Notes under the pieces: model-generated
What the model saw: only the letters and a program-made list of their open reading frames with translations
The model's database searches: none
What the model was told of the DNA's origin: nothing
Part shown: positions 1 through 5,342 of the stretch, piece after piece
How the letters are laid out: every line of letters starts with the position of its first letter
Position numbering within the stretch: position 1 is the first letter of the stretch
Translations under genes and position numbers: made by a program
Source of the DNA: Actinomycetota bacterium
GTDB taxonomy: Bacteria; Actinomycetota; Actinomycetes; Mycobacteriales; Mycobacteriaceae
NCBI GenBank assembly: GCA_005787665.1
Contig: SYAB01000152.1
Span: 1 to 5,342 of the forward strand
DNA length: 5,342 nt
Direction of reading: 5' to 3'

Positions 1-1131
1 GAAGAAGGTCTGCCGGGACCCGAAGGCCTCGGCCGCCAGTTCCTTGGCTTCGCGCAGCGGACCGGTCGGCTCGAGGAGCGAGTCCAGTCCGCCGCAGGTG
101 GCCGAGGTCTCGGCCATGAACACGTCGAGGCCGTAGAAGTCGACCATGTCCCTGATCCAGTGCGAGTTGACCACGGACTTGCCCTGCGAGATCGGCAGCG
201 CGTGGAAGACGCCGGTGGGCCGGGAGCTGTACTCCTTGAGCGCGCTGAAGAAGGGCGTGCGGTAGCGCGCCGCGACCCCTTTGAGGATGCTCAGGTGCAA
301 CTCCAGCATGCCGTCGCGGACGTGGAAGACCCGGCGGAACTGGGTGCCCAGCCGCCCGGCCACGCTCTCGACGTCGACCTCGGTCATCAGGTCGAGGTCG
401 AGTTCGGGGCGCAATTCGGTCAGCGCGGCGGCCAGGATGCCGGCCCGCTCGTCGGTCGAGCAGTCCTCGCTGATCTGCTCGGCGATGGAGGTGTCGAGGA
501 ACTCGCCCAGTCCGGACAGGTCGCGGGAGGACTGCGCGGTGAACCGCCGCCCGAGCACGACCGCCTGGACGTTGACGTTGAGCCGTGCGGCGATGATGGC
601 CTCCACCGCGTTGGACACGATCACCACGTCGTAGACGAACTCGTCGTCGGGCCGACGCCAGGTCTGCATGTCCTTGCGCAGCAGGCGCTCCTGGGCCTCG
701 GTGAACGGTTCGACGACCAGCACCTCGAAGTAGGGCGGGTCGCGACGGACGGAGGGGTCGCCGTCGGTGCGCCGCGGGTCGGCGGCGAAGAACTCCTCAT
801 CGTCGATGGAGACGGTCCCGACGCTGGCGGAGCGGTACCACTCATGGGTCAGCGCGTGGTTGATGTAGCTGACGGCGTGGGCGAATTTGGTGTACTCCCC
901 GGCGGTGTACAACCGGGCCAGCTTGGCGAACTGTCGGGGGCCAGGGTAGGCCCAGTACGGCTCCAGCGGTGCCAGCCTGCCCAGCAGCTCCCGGCAGGTC
1001 CCCAGCTGATGCTCGTGGGGCTTGCCGGCACCGGACAGCCGGGCCAGGGATTCGGCGGTGTCCTCCAGCCGGGACCAGGCGTCGGCCCGGACCTGCCACA
1101 CGCTGTTGTAGACCTGGGAGTGCGATTCCAT
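1..1131 (-). CDS. Orn/Lys/Arg decarboxylase, PLP-dependent (fold type I), partial: N-terminal 377 residues, C-terminus beyond window edge
   Basis: The frame is open from ATG at 1131 to the left edge, 377 codons without a stop. From about residue 296 it matches the start of the Orn/Lys/Arg decarboxylase major domain: FHALPISQG (309-317), a DMVDFYGLDVFMAETS block (about 328-343) and GGLDSLLEPTG (347-357). The window ends in SRQTFF, where the family normally continues with a VTNGTS-like motif. The PLP-binding lysine and catalytic core are therefore outside the window. Residues 1-295 probably hold a divergent flavodoxin-like wing domain (DVVIVSNAVEA, 166-176). The best match from memory is M. tuberculosis Rv2531c (about 947 residues, annotated adi), which shares the FHALP and MAETS blocks and the YWxYPG motif near residue 59. 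The family removes CO2 from arginine, lysine or ornithine in the cytosol, giving agmatine, cadaverine or putrescine; which substrate applies cannot be read here. A GAAGGG Shine-Dalgarno 6 nt upstream supports the start. It is the last visible gene of the permease-usp unit. Confidence 0.9.
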   Translation of the reverse strand, partial: MESHSQVYNSVWQVRADAWSRLEDTAESLARLSGAGKPHEHQLGTCRELLGRLAPLEPYWAYPGPRQFAKLARLYTAGEYTKFAHAVSYINHALTHEWYRSASVGTVSIDDEEFFAADPRRTDGDPSVRRDPPYFEVLVVEPFTEAQERLLRKDMQTWRRPDDEFVYDVVIVSNAVEAIIAARLNVNVQAVVLGRRFTAQSSRDLSGLGEFLDTSIAEQISEDCSTDERAGILAAALTELRPELDLDLMTEVDVESVAGRLGTQFRRVFHVRDGMLELHLSILKGVAARYRTPFFSALKEYSSRPTGVFHALPISQGKSVVNSHWIRDMVDFYGLDVFMAETSATCGGLDSLLEPTGPLREAKELAAEAFGSRQTFF

Positions 1132-1137
1132 CGACAA

Positions 1138-1143
1138 CCCTTC
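1138..1143 (-). promoter_or_regulatory. Ribosome binding site of the decarboxylase gene
   Basis: GAAGGG on the minus strand lies 6 nt before the ATG at 1131, inside the 21-nt gap after the usp stop codon. It fixes the decarboxylase start. It also argues for independent initiation, although the two genes share a reading frame. Confidence 0.7.
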
Positions 1144-1152
1144 AGCGATGCG

Positions 1153-2034
1153 TCAACCGGGCAGCACCAGCACCGGAACCGGGCTGACCCGCAGGATCTT
1201 CGTGCCGCGCGAGCCCAGGAACACCCGGGCGATGTCCCCGCGCGGGGAGGTGCCCAGCGCCAAAATCTCGCCGTCCTCCCATTCCGCGTCGTCGAGAGCC
1301 TCGCCCCAGTCGTTGCCGCTGACCACCTGCAATTCGGCATCCGCGGCGACCACGCCGTCGGTGCGCAGCTGGGCCAGCATGCCGCGGGCCTGCTCCTCCC
1401 AGGCCGCCAGGATCGAGTCCTCGGCGTGCAGCCCGACCTCCGGGGGGTACATGGTGCGTCCTCGCACCGCGAAGGTGATGACCCGCAGCCGCACGCCGAG
1501 CCGATCGGCCAGCCCGGCGACCCGGCGGACCACCTCCACACCGTCGGCAGTGCCGGGGTAGCCGCAGGTGATGCGGGTCAGGGTGCCGCCGCGGGGTTCG
1601 CGGTACCCGCGCGGGGCGATGGCCACCGGCACCGGCGACGAGTGCAGCAACCGGTCGGCGGTGGAGCCGAGCACGACCTGCCCCAGTCCGCCACTGGCCG
1701 ACGAGCCCAAGACGAGCAGTTCGGCGTGCATCTCGTCGACGACCTCGACCAGCCCGCCGGACACCGACCGGTGGGCGTGACTGTGATAGCTGACCTGCAG
1801 GTCATCCGGCAGTGTCGACAGGTAACGCTGCGCCTCCCGGGCCGAGTCGGCGGCCAGCTGGTCGGCCCAGGCCGCGTACTCGGCGTCGACCCGGGCGGGG
1901 GACGGCGTCGTCCAGGGCCGCGGTACGACGGTGGCGACGGTCAGCGAGGTGTGCAGGGTGCGGGCCGCCCCCACCGCGAGGTGCAGCGGCGCGGTGCCGC
2001 TCTTCCCGGCGAGATACCCAACGACGACCGTCAT
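1153..2034 (-). CDS. Tandem universal stress protein (two UspA domains)
   Basis: A 293-residue cytosolic protein made of two UspA repeats, about residues 1-142 and 151-293. Each repeat ends in the usual block: LGSTADRLLHSSPVPVAI (122-139) and LGSRGTKILRVSPVPVLVL (273-291). Usp proteins act in stress adaptation; many tandem mycobacterial ones bind ATP. Here both halves lack the Asp normally found after the first strand (VGYLAG at 5-10, CGYPGT at 157-162). The G-x2-G-x9-G-S/T motif is also altered: the second Gly is Ala113 in repeat 1 and Pro264 in repeat 2, while the final Gly-Ser pairs (123-124, 274-275) remain. The ATG at 2034 overlaps the permease stop as ATGA and has GAGGAG 6 nt upstream. 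The frame stays open upstream to 2163, but that extension lies inside the permease gene and would spoil the first strand. Length, order and sequence resemble M. tuberculosis Rv2319c, encoded next to rocE (from memory). The exact role is unknown. Confidence 0.92.
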   Translation of the reverse strand: MTVVVGYLAGKSGTAPLHLAVGAARTLHTSLTVATVVPRPWTTPSPARVDAEYAAWADQLAADSAREAQRYLSTLPDDLQVSYHSHAHRSVSGGLVEVVDEMHAELLVLGSSASGGLGQVVLGSTADRLLHSSPVPVAIAPRGYREPRGGTLTRITCGYPGTADGVEVVRRVAGLADRLGVRLRVITFAVRGRTMYPPEVGLHAEDSILAAWEEQARGMLAQLRTDGVVAADAELQVVSGNDWGEALDDAEWEDGEILALGTSPRGDIARVFLGSRGTKILRVSPVPVLVLPG

Positions 2035-3461
2035 TCCGGACTCCTCGTGTTGAGGGCGCTGTGGTGACGGCCCCAGGTGAAATAGAAGGCCAACACCACC
2101 GAGACCCAGGCGCCGAAGGCCACCCAGGTATACCAGTGCAGGCTGGCCAGGATGTAAGTGCACGCCAGCACCGACAGCACCGGGGTGACCGGGTAGCCGG
2201 GAACCTTGAACGCCCGCGGCAGGTCGGGTTCACGGACCCGCAGGATGATGACCGCGACCGAGACGGTGATGAACGCCACCAGCGTGCCGATCGAGACCAT
2301 GTCGGCAAGCTTGTCCAGCGGGACCAGCCCGGCCAGCAGGCCCACCGCCGTGCCGACGATGACGGTGTTGTTCACCGGGGTCATGGTGCGCGGGCTGACC
2401 TTGGCGAACATCGGCGGCAGCAGCCCGTCGCGGCCGATGGCGAACAGGATCCGGGTCGAGCCGTAGAGGGTGACCAGGGTGACCGAGAAGATGGAGATCA
2501 CCGCGCCGGCGGCCAGCACCGTCCCCCAGTAGTTCGTCCCGGTCACGTTGTCGAGGATGGTGGCCAGTCCGGCGGACTGACCCTCGAAGTCGGTCCAGTT
2601 CTGGGCGCCCAGCGCGGCCAGGGTCACCAGGATGTAGACCCCGGTGACGGTCAGCAGCGCCGCGACCAAGGCGCGCGGCATGGTCCGCTGCGGATCCTTG
2701 ACCTCGTCGCCGGCGGTGGACACCGCGTCGAGCCCGATGTAGGAGAAGAAGATGGTGCCGGCGGCCGCGCCGATGCCGGCGGCTCCGAATGGGGCGAAGT
2801 TGGCGAAGCGGTCGGTCTCGAAGGCCGTGAAGGCGATGACGGCGAACATCAGCAGCACGCCGAGTTTGATGAGCACCATGATGGCGTTGACCGTCGCCGA
2901 CTCGCTGGCGCCGCGGATCAGCAGCAGCGCGCACAGCATGACCAGGACGACCGCCGGGAGATTGATCCATCCCGGTGCGGGATCCCAGGGTGCGGCCGAA
3001 AGCGCTTGGGGCAGAGAGTGTCCGAGGAAGTTGCTGAACAGCTTGTTGACGTATTGGCTCCAGCCGACCGCCACCGCGGCGGTGGCCACCACGTATTCCA
3101 GCAGCAGGCAGGCGGCCACCACCATGGCCATCACCTCGCCCAGGGTGGTGTAGGCGTAGGAGTAGGTGGAACCGGACACCGGCACCGCCGAGGCCAGTTC
3201 GGCATAACAGATCGTCGCCAGGCCGGCGGCGATCCCGGCGATGATGAAGGACACGATGACGCCCGGGCCGGCCTCCGGAACCGCCTCGGAGAGCACGAAG
3301 AAGATGCCGGTGCCCACCGTCGACCCGACGCCGAACATGGTGAGCTGGAACGTCCCGATCGAGCGCTTCAGGTTCTCCGATGCGCCGTGGGCCACCGGCG
3401 CGCCGATCACCGGCCGTCGCCGCAGCATCTGCTCGGTGAGGGTGATCGGCGGAGCGGTCAT
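2031..3461 (-). CDS. rocE: APC-superfamily cationic amino-acid permease (CAT/RocE type)
   Basis: A 476-residue inner-membrane protein with about 12 hydrophobic segments. The approximate spans are 38-58, 66-87, 105-131, 165-183, 191-212, 228-248, 264-286, 311-341, 364-380, 386-407, 424-442 and 444-462. Family marks are the broken first helix GVGSTVGTGIFFVL (44-57), SYIGLDAVSTAGDEVKDPQR (240-259), STRILFAIGRDGLLP (335-349) and TPVNNTVIVG (361-370). The second is the sixth-helix signature of the CAT branch (TC 2.A.3.3). These proteins import amino acids such as arginine, lysine or ornithine with protons or by exchange. The length and the following usp gene match M. tuberculosis Rv2320c (rocE)-Rv2319c from memory, so the symbol rests on similarity and order; the substrate is inferred. 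It heads a unit that continues into usp (4-nt overlap) and the decarboxylase, so it probably supplies that enzyme's substrate or exchanges it for product. No good Shine-Dalgarno precedes the ATG; a GATAAT box 7 nt upstream suggests a leaderless transcript. Confidence 0.92.
   Translation of the reverse strand: MTAPPITLTEQMLRRRPVIGAPVAHGASENLKRSIGTFQLTMFGVGSTVGTGIFFVLSEAVPEAGPGVIVSFIIAGIAAGLATICYAELASAVPVSGSTYSYAYTTLGEVMAMVVAACLLLEYVVATAAVAVGWSQYVNKLFSNFLGHSLPQALSAAPWDPAPGWINLPAVVLVMLCALLLIRGASESATVNAIMVLIKLGVLLMFAVIAFTAFETDRFANFAPFGAAGIGAAAGTIFFSYIGLDAVSTAGDEVKDPQRTMPRALVAALLTVTGVYILVTLAALGAQNWTDFEGQSAGLATILDNVTGTNYWGTVLAAGAVISIFSVTLVTLYGSTRILFAIGRDGLLPPMFAKVSPRTMTPVNNTVIVGTAVGLLAGLVPLDKLADMVSIGTLVAFITVSVAVIILRVREPDLPRAFKVPGYPVTPVLSVLACTYILASLHWYTWVAFGAWVSVVLAFYFTWGRHHSALNTRSPE
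2041..2046 (-). promoter_or_regulatory. Ribosome binding site of usp, inside the permease 3' end
   Basis: GAGGAG on the minus strand is 6 nt before the usp ATG and lies in the last codons of the permease. With the ATGA stop/start overlap it predicts translational coupling of the two genes, and it decides the 293-residue start over longer in-frame forms. Confidence 0.75.
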
Positions 3462-3468
3462 CTCGCTG

Positions 3469-3474
3469 ATTATC
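3469..3474 (-). promoter_or_regulatory. Candidate -10 box for the rocE-usp-decarboxylase unit
   Basis: GATAAT on the minus strand differs from TATAAT at one base and ends 7 nt before the rocE ATG. Transcription would then start at or next to the A of the ATG. The position 17 bp upstream is C-rich (TCCCCC) and does not resemble a -35 element. The call rests on the -10 match and spacing only. Confidence 0.45.
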
Positions 3475-3503
3475 CGGGTGGGACGGCCGTTGGGGGAGCG
3501 AAC

Positions 3504-3513
3504 CGGTCGACCG
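3504..3513. promoter_or_regulatory. Palindrome, possible operator in the divergent region
   Basis: CGGTCGACCG is a perfect 10-bp inverted repeat near the centre of the 83-bp spacer, about 30 bp upstream of each candidate -10 box. A CGACC...GGTCG pair (3508-3512 with 3525-3529) overlaps it. A dimeric repressor or activator bound there could control both genes. In GC-rich DNA a 10-bp palindrome can arise by chance, and no regulator can be assigned. Confidence 0.25.
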
Positions 3514-3531
3514 CGCCGATCCCGGGTCGTG

Positions 3532-3537
3532 TAAGAA
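3532..3537 (+). promoter_or_regulatory. Candidate -10 box for the flavoprotein gene
   Basis: TAAGAA keeps the first TA of the mycobacterial TAnnnT pattern but not the final T. It ends 7 nt before the GTG at 3545, the same spacing as on the rocE side. TCGACC (3507-3512) is a poor -35 match at 19 bp. This is weak support for a leaderless promoter. Confidence 0.3.
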
Positions 3538-3544
3538 ACTTCTC

Positions 3545-4732
3545 GTGAGCAAAGCCAGTGGCATCGTGATCGTCGGCGGCGGGCTTGCCGCGTCCCGGAC
3601 CGCCGAGCAGGTGCGCAAAGCGGGCTATCACGGCCCGCTCGCCATCGTCAGCGATGAGGCCCACCTGCCCTACGATCGCCCGCCGCTGTCCAAGGACGTG
3701 TTGCACGATGCGGCCAAAGGCCTCGGCGACGTGCTGCTGCGGCCGGCCGAGTTCTATGCCGAGCATGACATCGCCCTGGTGCTCGGCGTGGCCGCGCAGT
3801 CGCTGGACACCGCCGCCCGGACCGTCACCCTGACCGATGACCGGGTGCTGGACTACGACGAACTGGTGATCGCGACCGGCCTGGCGCCCAAGCGGATTTC
3901 GTCGTTTCCCGACCTGCCCGGGATCCGGGTGCTGCGATCCTTCGACGACGCCCTGGAACTGCGCGAGCATGCCGCCTCGGCCCGCCGGGCCGTCGTCGTC
4001 GGCGCCGGGTTCATTGGCTGCGAAGTGGCGGCGAGTCTGCGCCGACTCGGCGTCGAGGTGGTGCTCGTCGAGCCGCAGCCCGCGCCGCTGGCGGCCGTCC
4101 TGGGCGAGCGGATCGGCGAACTGGTGGCCCGGGTGCACCGGGCCGAGGGTGTCGACGTCCGCACCGGGGTGGGGGTGGCGGCGGTGTTCGGCGATTCCGC
4201 GGTGAGCGCCGTCGAACTCACCGACGGGACCATGGTCGACGCCGACCTGGTGGTGGTGGGAATCGGTTCGCGTCCGGCCACCGACTGGCTGGTCGGCAGC
4301 GGGGTCGCCCTGGACGACGGGATTCTCTGCGACGAGGTGGGACGCACCAGCGAGCCGCACGTCTGGGCGCTCGGCGACGTCGCATCCTGGCGCGACGCGT
4401 CCGGACACCAGATCCGGGTCGAACACTGGAGCAACGTCGGCGACCAGGCCCGTGTGCTGGTGCCCGCCCTGCTCGGCCAGGAACCGCCGGCGGGTGTGGT
4501 GGCGGTGCCGTACTTCTGGAGCGACCAGTACGACGTCAAAATCCAGTGTCTGGGCGAACCCGCACCCGGGGACGCGGTCCACCTCGTCGAGGATGACGGC
4601 CGCAAGTTCCTGGCCTTTTACGAACGCGACGGGGTTCTGACCGGTGTGGTCGGCGGCGGGATGCCGGGCAAGGTGATGAAGGCGCGCGCCAAGATCGCCG
4701 CCCGCGCCCCGATCTCCGAGGTGCTGGGCTGA
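3545..4732 (+). CDS. FAD/NAD(H)-dependent ferredoxin (rubredoxin/rhodocoxin-type) reductase
   Basis: A 395-residue soluble flavoprotein of the two-dinucleotide-fold pyridine nucleotide-disulfide oxidoreductase superfamily. The FAD-binding GGGLAAS lies at 11-17 directly after the first strand. Then come YDRPPLSK (43-50), ATG (110-112), the NAD-binding GAGFIG (153-158), an acidic residue at the end of the next strand (Glu176), and ALGDV (275-279), which contacts FAD. EHWSNVGDQAR (293-303) and PYFWSDQYD (322-330) mark the ferredoxin/rubredoxin reductase branch. No CxxxxC redox pair follows the FAD site, so it is not a dithiol enzyme. Glu176 suggests NADH over NADPH. Such proteins pass electrons from NAD(P)H to a ferredoxin that serves a cytochrome P450 or dioxygenase; no partner gene is in the window. 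GTG at 3545 is chosen because the FAD strand starts at once and a -10-like box lies 7 nt upstream, with no Shine-Dalgarno. M. tuberculosis Rv0688, encoded close to mftR (Rv0691c), is a similar protein; orthology is inferred from position and unproven. Confidence 0.9.
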   Translation: MSKASGIVIVGGGLAASRTAEQVRKAGYHGPLAIVSDEAHLPYDRPPLSKDVLHDAAKGLGDVLLRPAEFYAEHDIALVLGVAAQSLDTAARTVTLTDDRVLDYDELVIATGLAPKRISSFPDLPGIRVLRSFDDALELREHAASARRAVVVGAGFIGCEVAASLRRLGVEVVLVEPQPAPLAAVLGERIGELVARVHRAEGVDVRTGVGVAAVFGDSAVSAVELTDGTMVDADLVVVGIGSRPATDWLVGSGVALDDGILCDEVGRTSEPHVWALGDVASWRDASGHQIRVEHWSNVGDQARVLVPALLGQEPPAGVVAVPYFWSDQYDVKIQCLGEPAPGDAVHLVEDDGRKFLAFYERDGVLTGVVGGGMPGKVMKARAKIAARAPISEVLG

Positions 4733-4748
4733 CACCGCCTCGATGTGT
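4733..4748. other. 16-bp convergent gap between the flavoprotein gene and mftR
   Basis: The two stop codons (TGA on plus, TAG on minus) are separated by 16 bp. A 5-bp inverted repeat, GACAC (4731-4735) and GTGTC (4745-4749), spans the gap. It is too short, and without a T tract, to be called a terminator. Transcripts from both sides probably run into each other's 3' ends. Confidence 0.5.
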
Positions 4749-5333
4749 CTAGGGGAGGCCGTCGGCGACCGCGTCGAACGCCGCGCCCAGGGCATCGCGC
4801 AACGCGATGTCCTCGTGCGCCAGCCAGTGCTGATAGGCCGCCAGTGCCACCCCCAGCATGAGCCAGGCGATGGTCTGCGGTCCCAGATCGCCGGGCCGCG
4901 TGCCGGTCCGTCGTGCCACGAACCCGGCCACCACCTCACGCCAGCCCGCGTACATCGTCATCGAGTAGGCCTGCAGTTCGGCGGTCTGCAGGATCACGCG
5001 CATCCGCTGGCGGTGCCGGGCGGACTCGGAGTGCTCGAAGGTGTTGAAGTCCAGCAGCGCCCCGCGTAGCGCGTCGCGCATCGGGACGGCCGGGTCGGCG
5101 GTATCGAGCAGGGCGGCGAAGTGCCGCAGATGGGCCTCGAAGTCCCCCCACGGGATGGCGTTCTTCGACGCGTAGTAGCGGAACAGCGTGCGTCGGGCGA
5201 TCCCGGCGGCGGTCGCGACGTCATCGACGCTGACATCGTCGAACCCGCGGTCGGCGAACAGGTCCAAGGCCACCTCGGCGATGTGGTCACAGGTGGTCGT
5301 GCGGCGCCGGCCGACCGGGCGGGCAGTTCCCAT
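4749..5333 (-). CDS. mftR: MftR, TetR-family regulator of the mycofactocin system
   Basis: A 194-residue TetR-family repressor. The N-terminal helix-turn-helix covers about residues 15-57: [21 protein letters not shown] is the recognition part (34-54). It runs directly into [10 protein letters not shown] (56-65), which is characteristic of the mycofactocin regulator (TIGR03968 type, M. tuberculosis Rv0691c). Further matches to that subfamily are [20 protein letters not shown] (107-126) and MYAGWREV (127-134). The all-helical C-terminal half (about 70-190) is the ligand-binding and dimer domain. MftR is reported to repress the mycofactocin genes and to be released by long-chain acyl-CoAs (published for M. 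smegmatis). Length is normal for the subfamily. The ATG at 5333 lies 9 nt from the window edge, so its promoter and Shine-Dalgarno are not visible and a slightly longer start cannot be excluded. The usual divergent target, mftA and the biosynthetic genes, would lie just beyond 5342. The 3' end meets the flavoprotein gene tail to tail. Confidence 0.9.
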   Translation of the reverse strand: MGTARPVGRRRTTTCDHIAEVALDLFADRGFDDVSVDDVATAAGIARRTLFRYYASKNAIPWGDFEAHLRHFAALLDTADPAVPMRDALRGALLDFNTFEHSESARHRQRMRVILQTAELQAYSMTMYAGWREVVAGFVARRTGTRPGDLGPQTIAWLMLGVALAAYQHWLAHEDIALRDALGAAFDAVADGLP

Positions 5334-5342
5334 TCGCCGAAC

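Larger units (their letters stand above)
3462..3544. promoter_or_regulatory. Divergent promoter region between rocE and the flavoprotein gene
   Basis: These 83 bp separate two divergent start codons and are the only sizeable non-coding stretch in the window. They hold a GATAAT box facing rocE, a weaker TAAGAA box facing the flavoprotein gene, and a perfect 10-bp palindrome (CGGTCGACCG, 3504-3513) near the middle. Neither gene has a convincing Shine-Dalgarno, so leaderless mRNAs, common in mycobacteria, are likely. No clear TTGACA-type -35 element is visible on either side. Confidence 0.6.

Noticed and set aside
160..2067. Plus-strand open frame of 635 codons, with a second of 578 codons at 1812-3548
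   Set aside because: Both lie antisense to genes with clear domains, have low-complexity Gly/Arg/Asp/His-rich translations with no family motifs, and are the usual result of strong G/C bias at third positions.
1153..2163. Longer usp of 336 residues starting at 2163
   Set aside because: The extra 43 residues lie inside the permease coding sequence and do not look like a Usp strand. The ATG at 2034 has GAGGAG at 6 nt, an ATGA overlap and an immediate first beta strand.
2230..3618. Minus-strand open frame of 462 codons in another frame over rocE
   Set aside because: The translation is Arg/His/Gly-rich with no membrane segments. The rocE frame gives a full permease with family motifs.
4731..4749. 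Inverted repeat GACAC/GTGTC as a bidirectional terminator
   Set aside because: The stem is only 5 bp with a 9-nt loop, has no T tract on either side, and overlaps both stop codons, so chance is likely.
4737..4759. Inverted repeat GCCTC/GAGGC near the mftR 3' end
   Set aside because: A 5-bp stem with a 13-nt loop and no T tract is expected often in GC-rich DNA.
3470..4939. Minus-strand open frame of 489 codons
   Set aside because: It covers the flavoprotein gene in antisense and part of mftR in another frame. Its translation shows no domain, whereas the overlapped genes have intact motifs.
1..5342. Mobile elements, CRISPR, tRNA or rRNA genes, toxin-antitoxin or defence genes
   Set aside because: No repeats, transposase motifs, tRNA-like arms or short paired genes were seen by eye; all but about 130 bp is accounted for by five ordinary chromosomal genes.

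Overview
The window is very GC-rich DNA with almost no non-coding space. Codon third positions are strongly G/C biased. The gene content points to Mycobacteriaceae (a Mycolicibacterium-like species): a TetR regulator with the signature of the mycofactocin regulator MftR, a permease/universal-stress-protein pair in the same order as M. tuberculosis Rv2320c (rocE)-Rv2319c, and an amino-acid decarboxylase resembling M. tuberculosis Rv2531c. These comparisons are from memory; no search was run, and the species cannot be named.

Layout. Positions 3461 to 1 (minus strand) form one tightly packed transcription unit. A 12-TM cationic amino-acid permease (3461-2031) overlaps by 4 nt (ATGA) a tandem-domain universal stress protein (2034-1153). 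After 21 nt comes a PLP-dependent Orn/Lys/Arg decarboxylase (start 1131), which is cut by the left edge of the window just before its PLP-binding core. An 83-bp intergenic region (3462-3544) carries back-to-back leaderless-style promoter candidates and a 10-bp palindrome. From there a rubredoxin/ferredoxin reductase-like FAD/NAD flavoprotein (3545-4732) runs on the plus strand. It converges, with a 16-bp gap, on mftR (5333-4749, minus strand), whose start lies 9 bp from the right edge.

How the genes may work together. The left unit looks like an uptake-and-decarboxylation module for basic amino acids (arginine, ornithine or lysine to polyamine and CO2). The co-translated Usp protein is a possible stress or energy sensor, although both of its halves lack standard ATP-binding residues. 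The right part is most likely the border of a mycofactocin locus. In mycobacteria mftR is usually followed by a divergent mftA-mftB-mftC biosynthetic operon, which here would start just beyond the right edge. The flavoprotein sits between the two modules and may belong to either, or to neither.

I found no RNA genes, insertion sequences, CRISPR arrays or clear intrinsic terminators. The longest stretch without a gene is the 83-bp divergent region. The most interesting content is the contact of two separate metabolic modules and the unusual permease-Usp-decarboxylase operon. I do not see a wholly new system.
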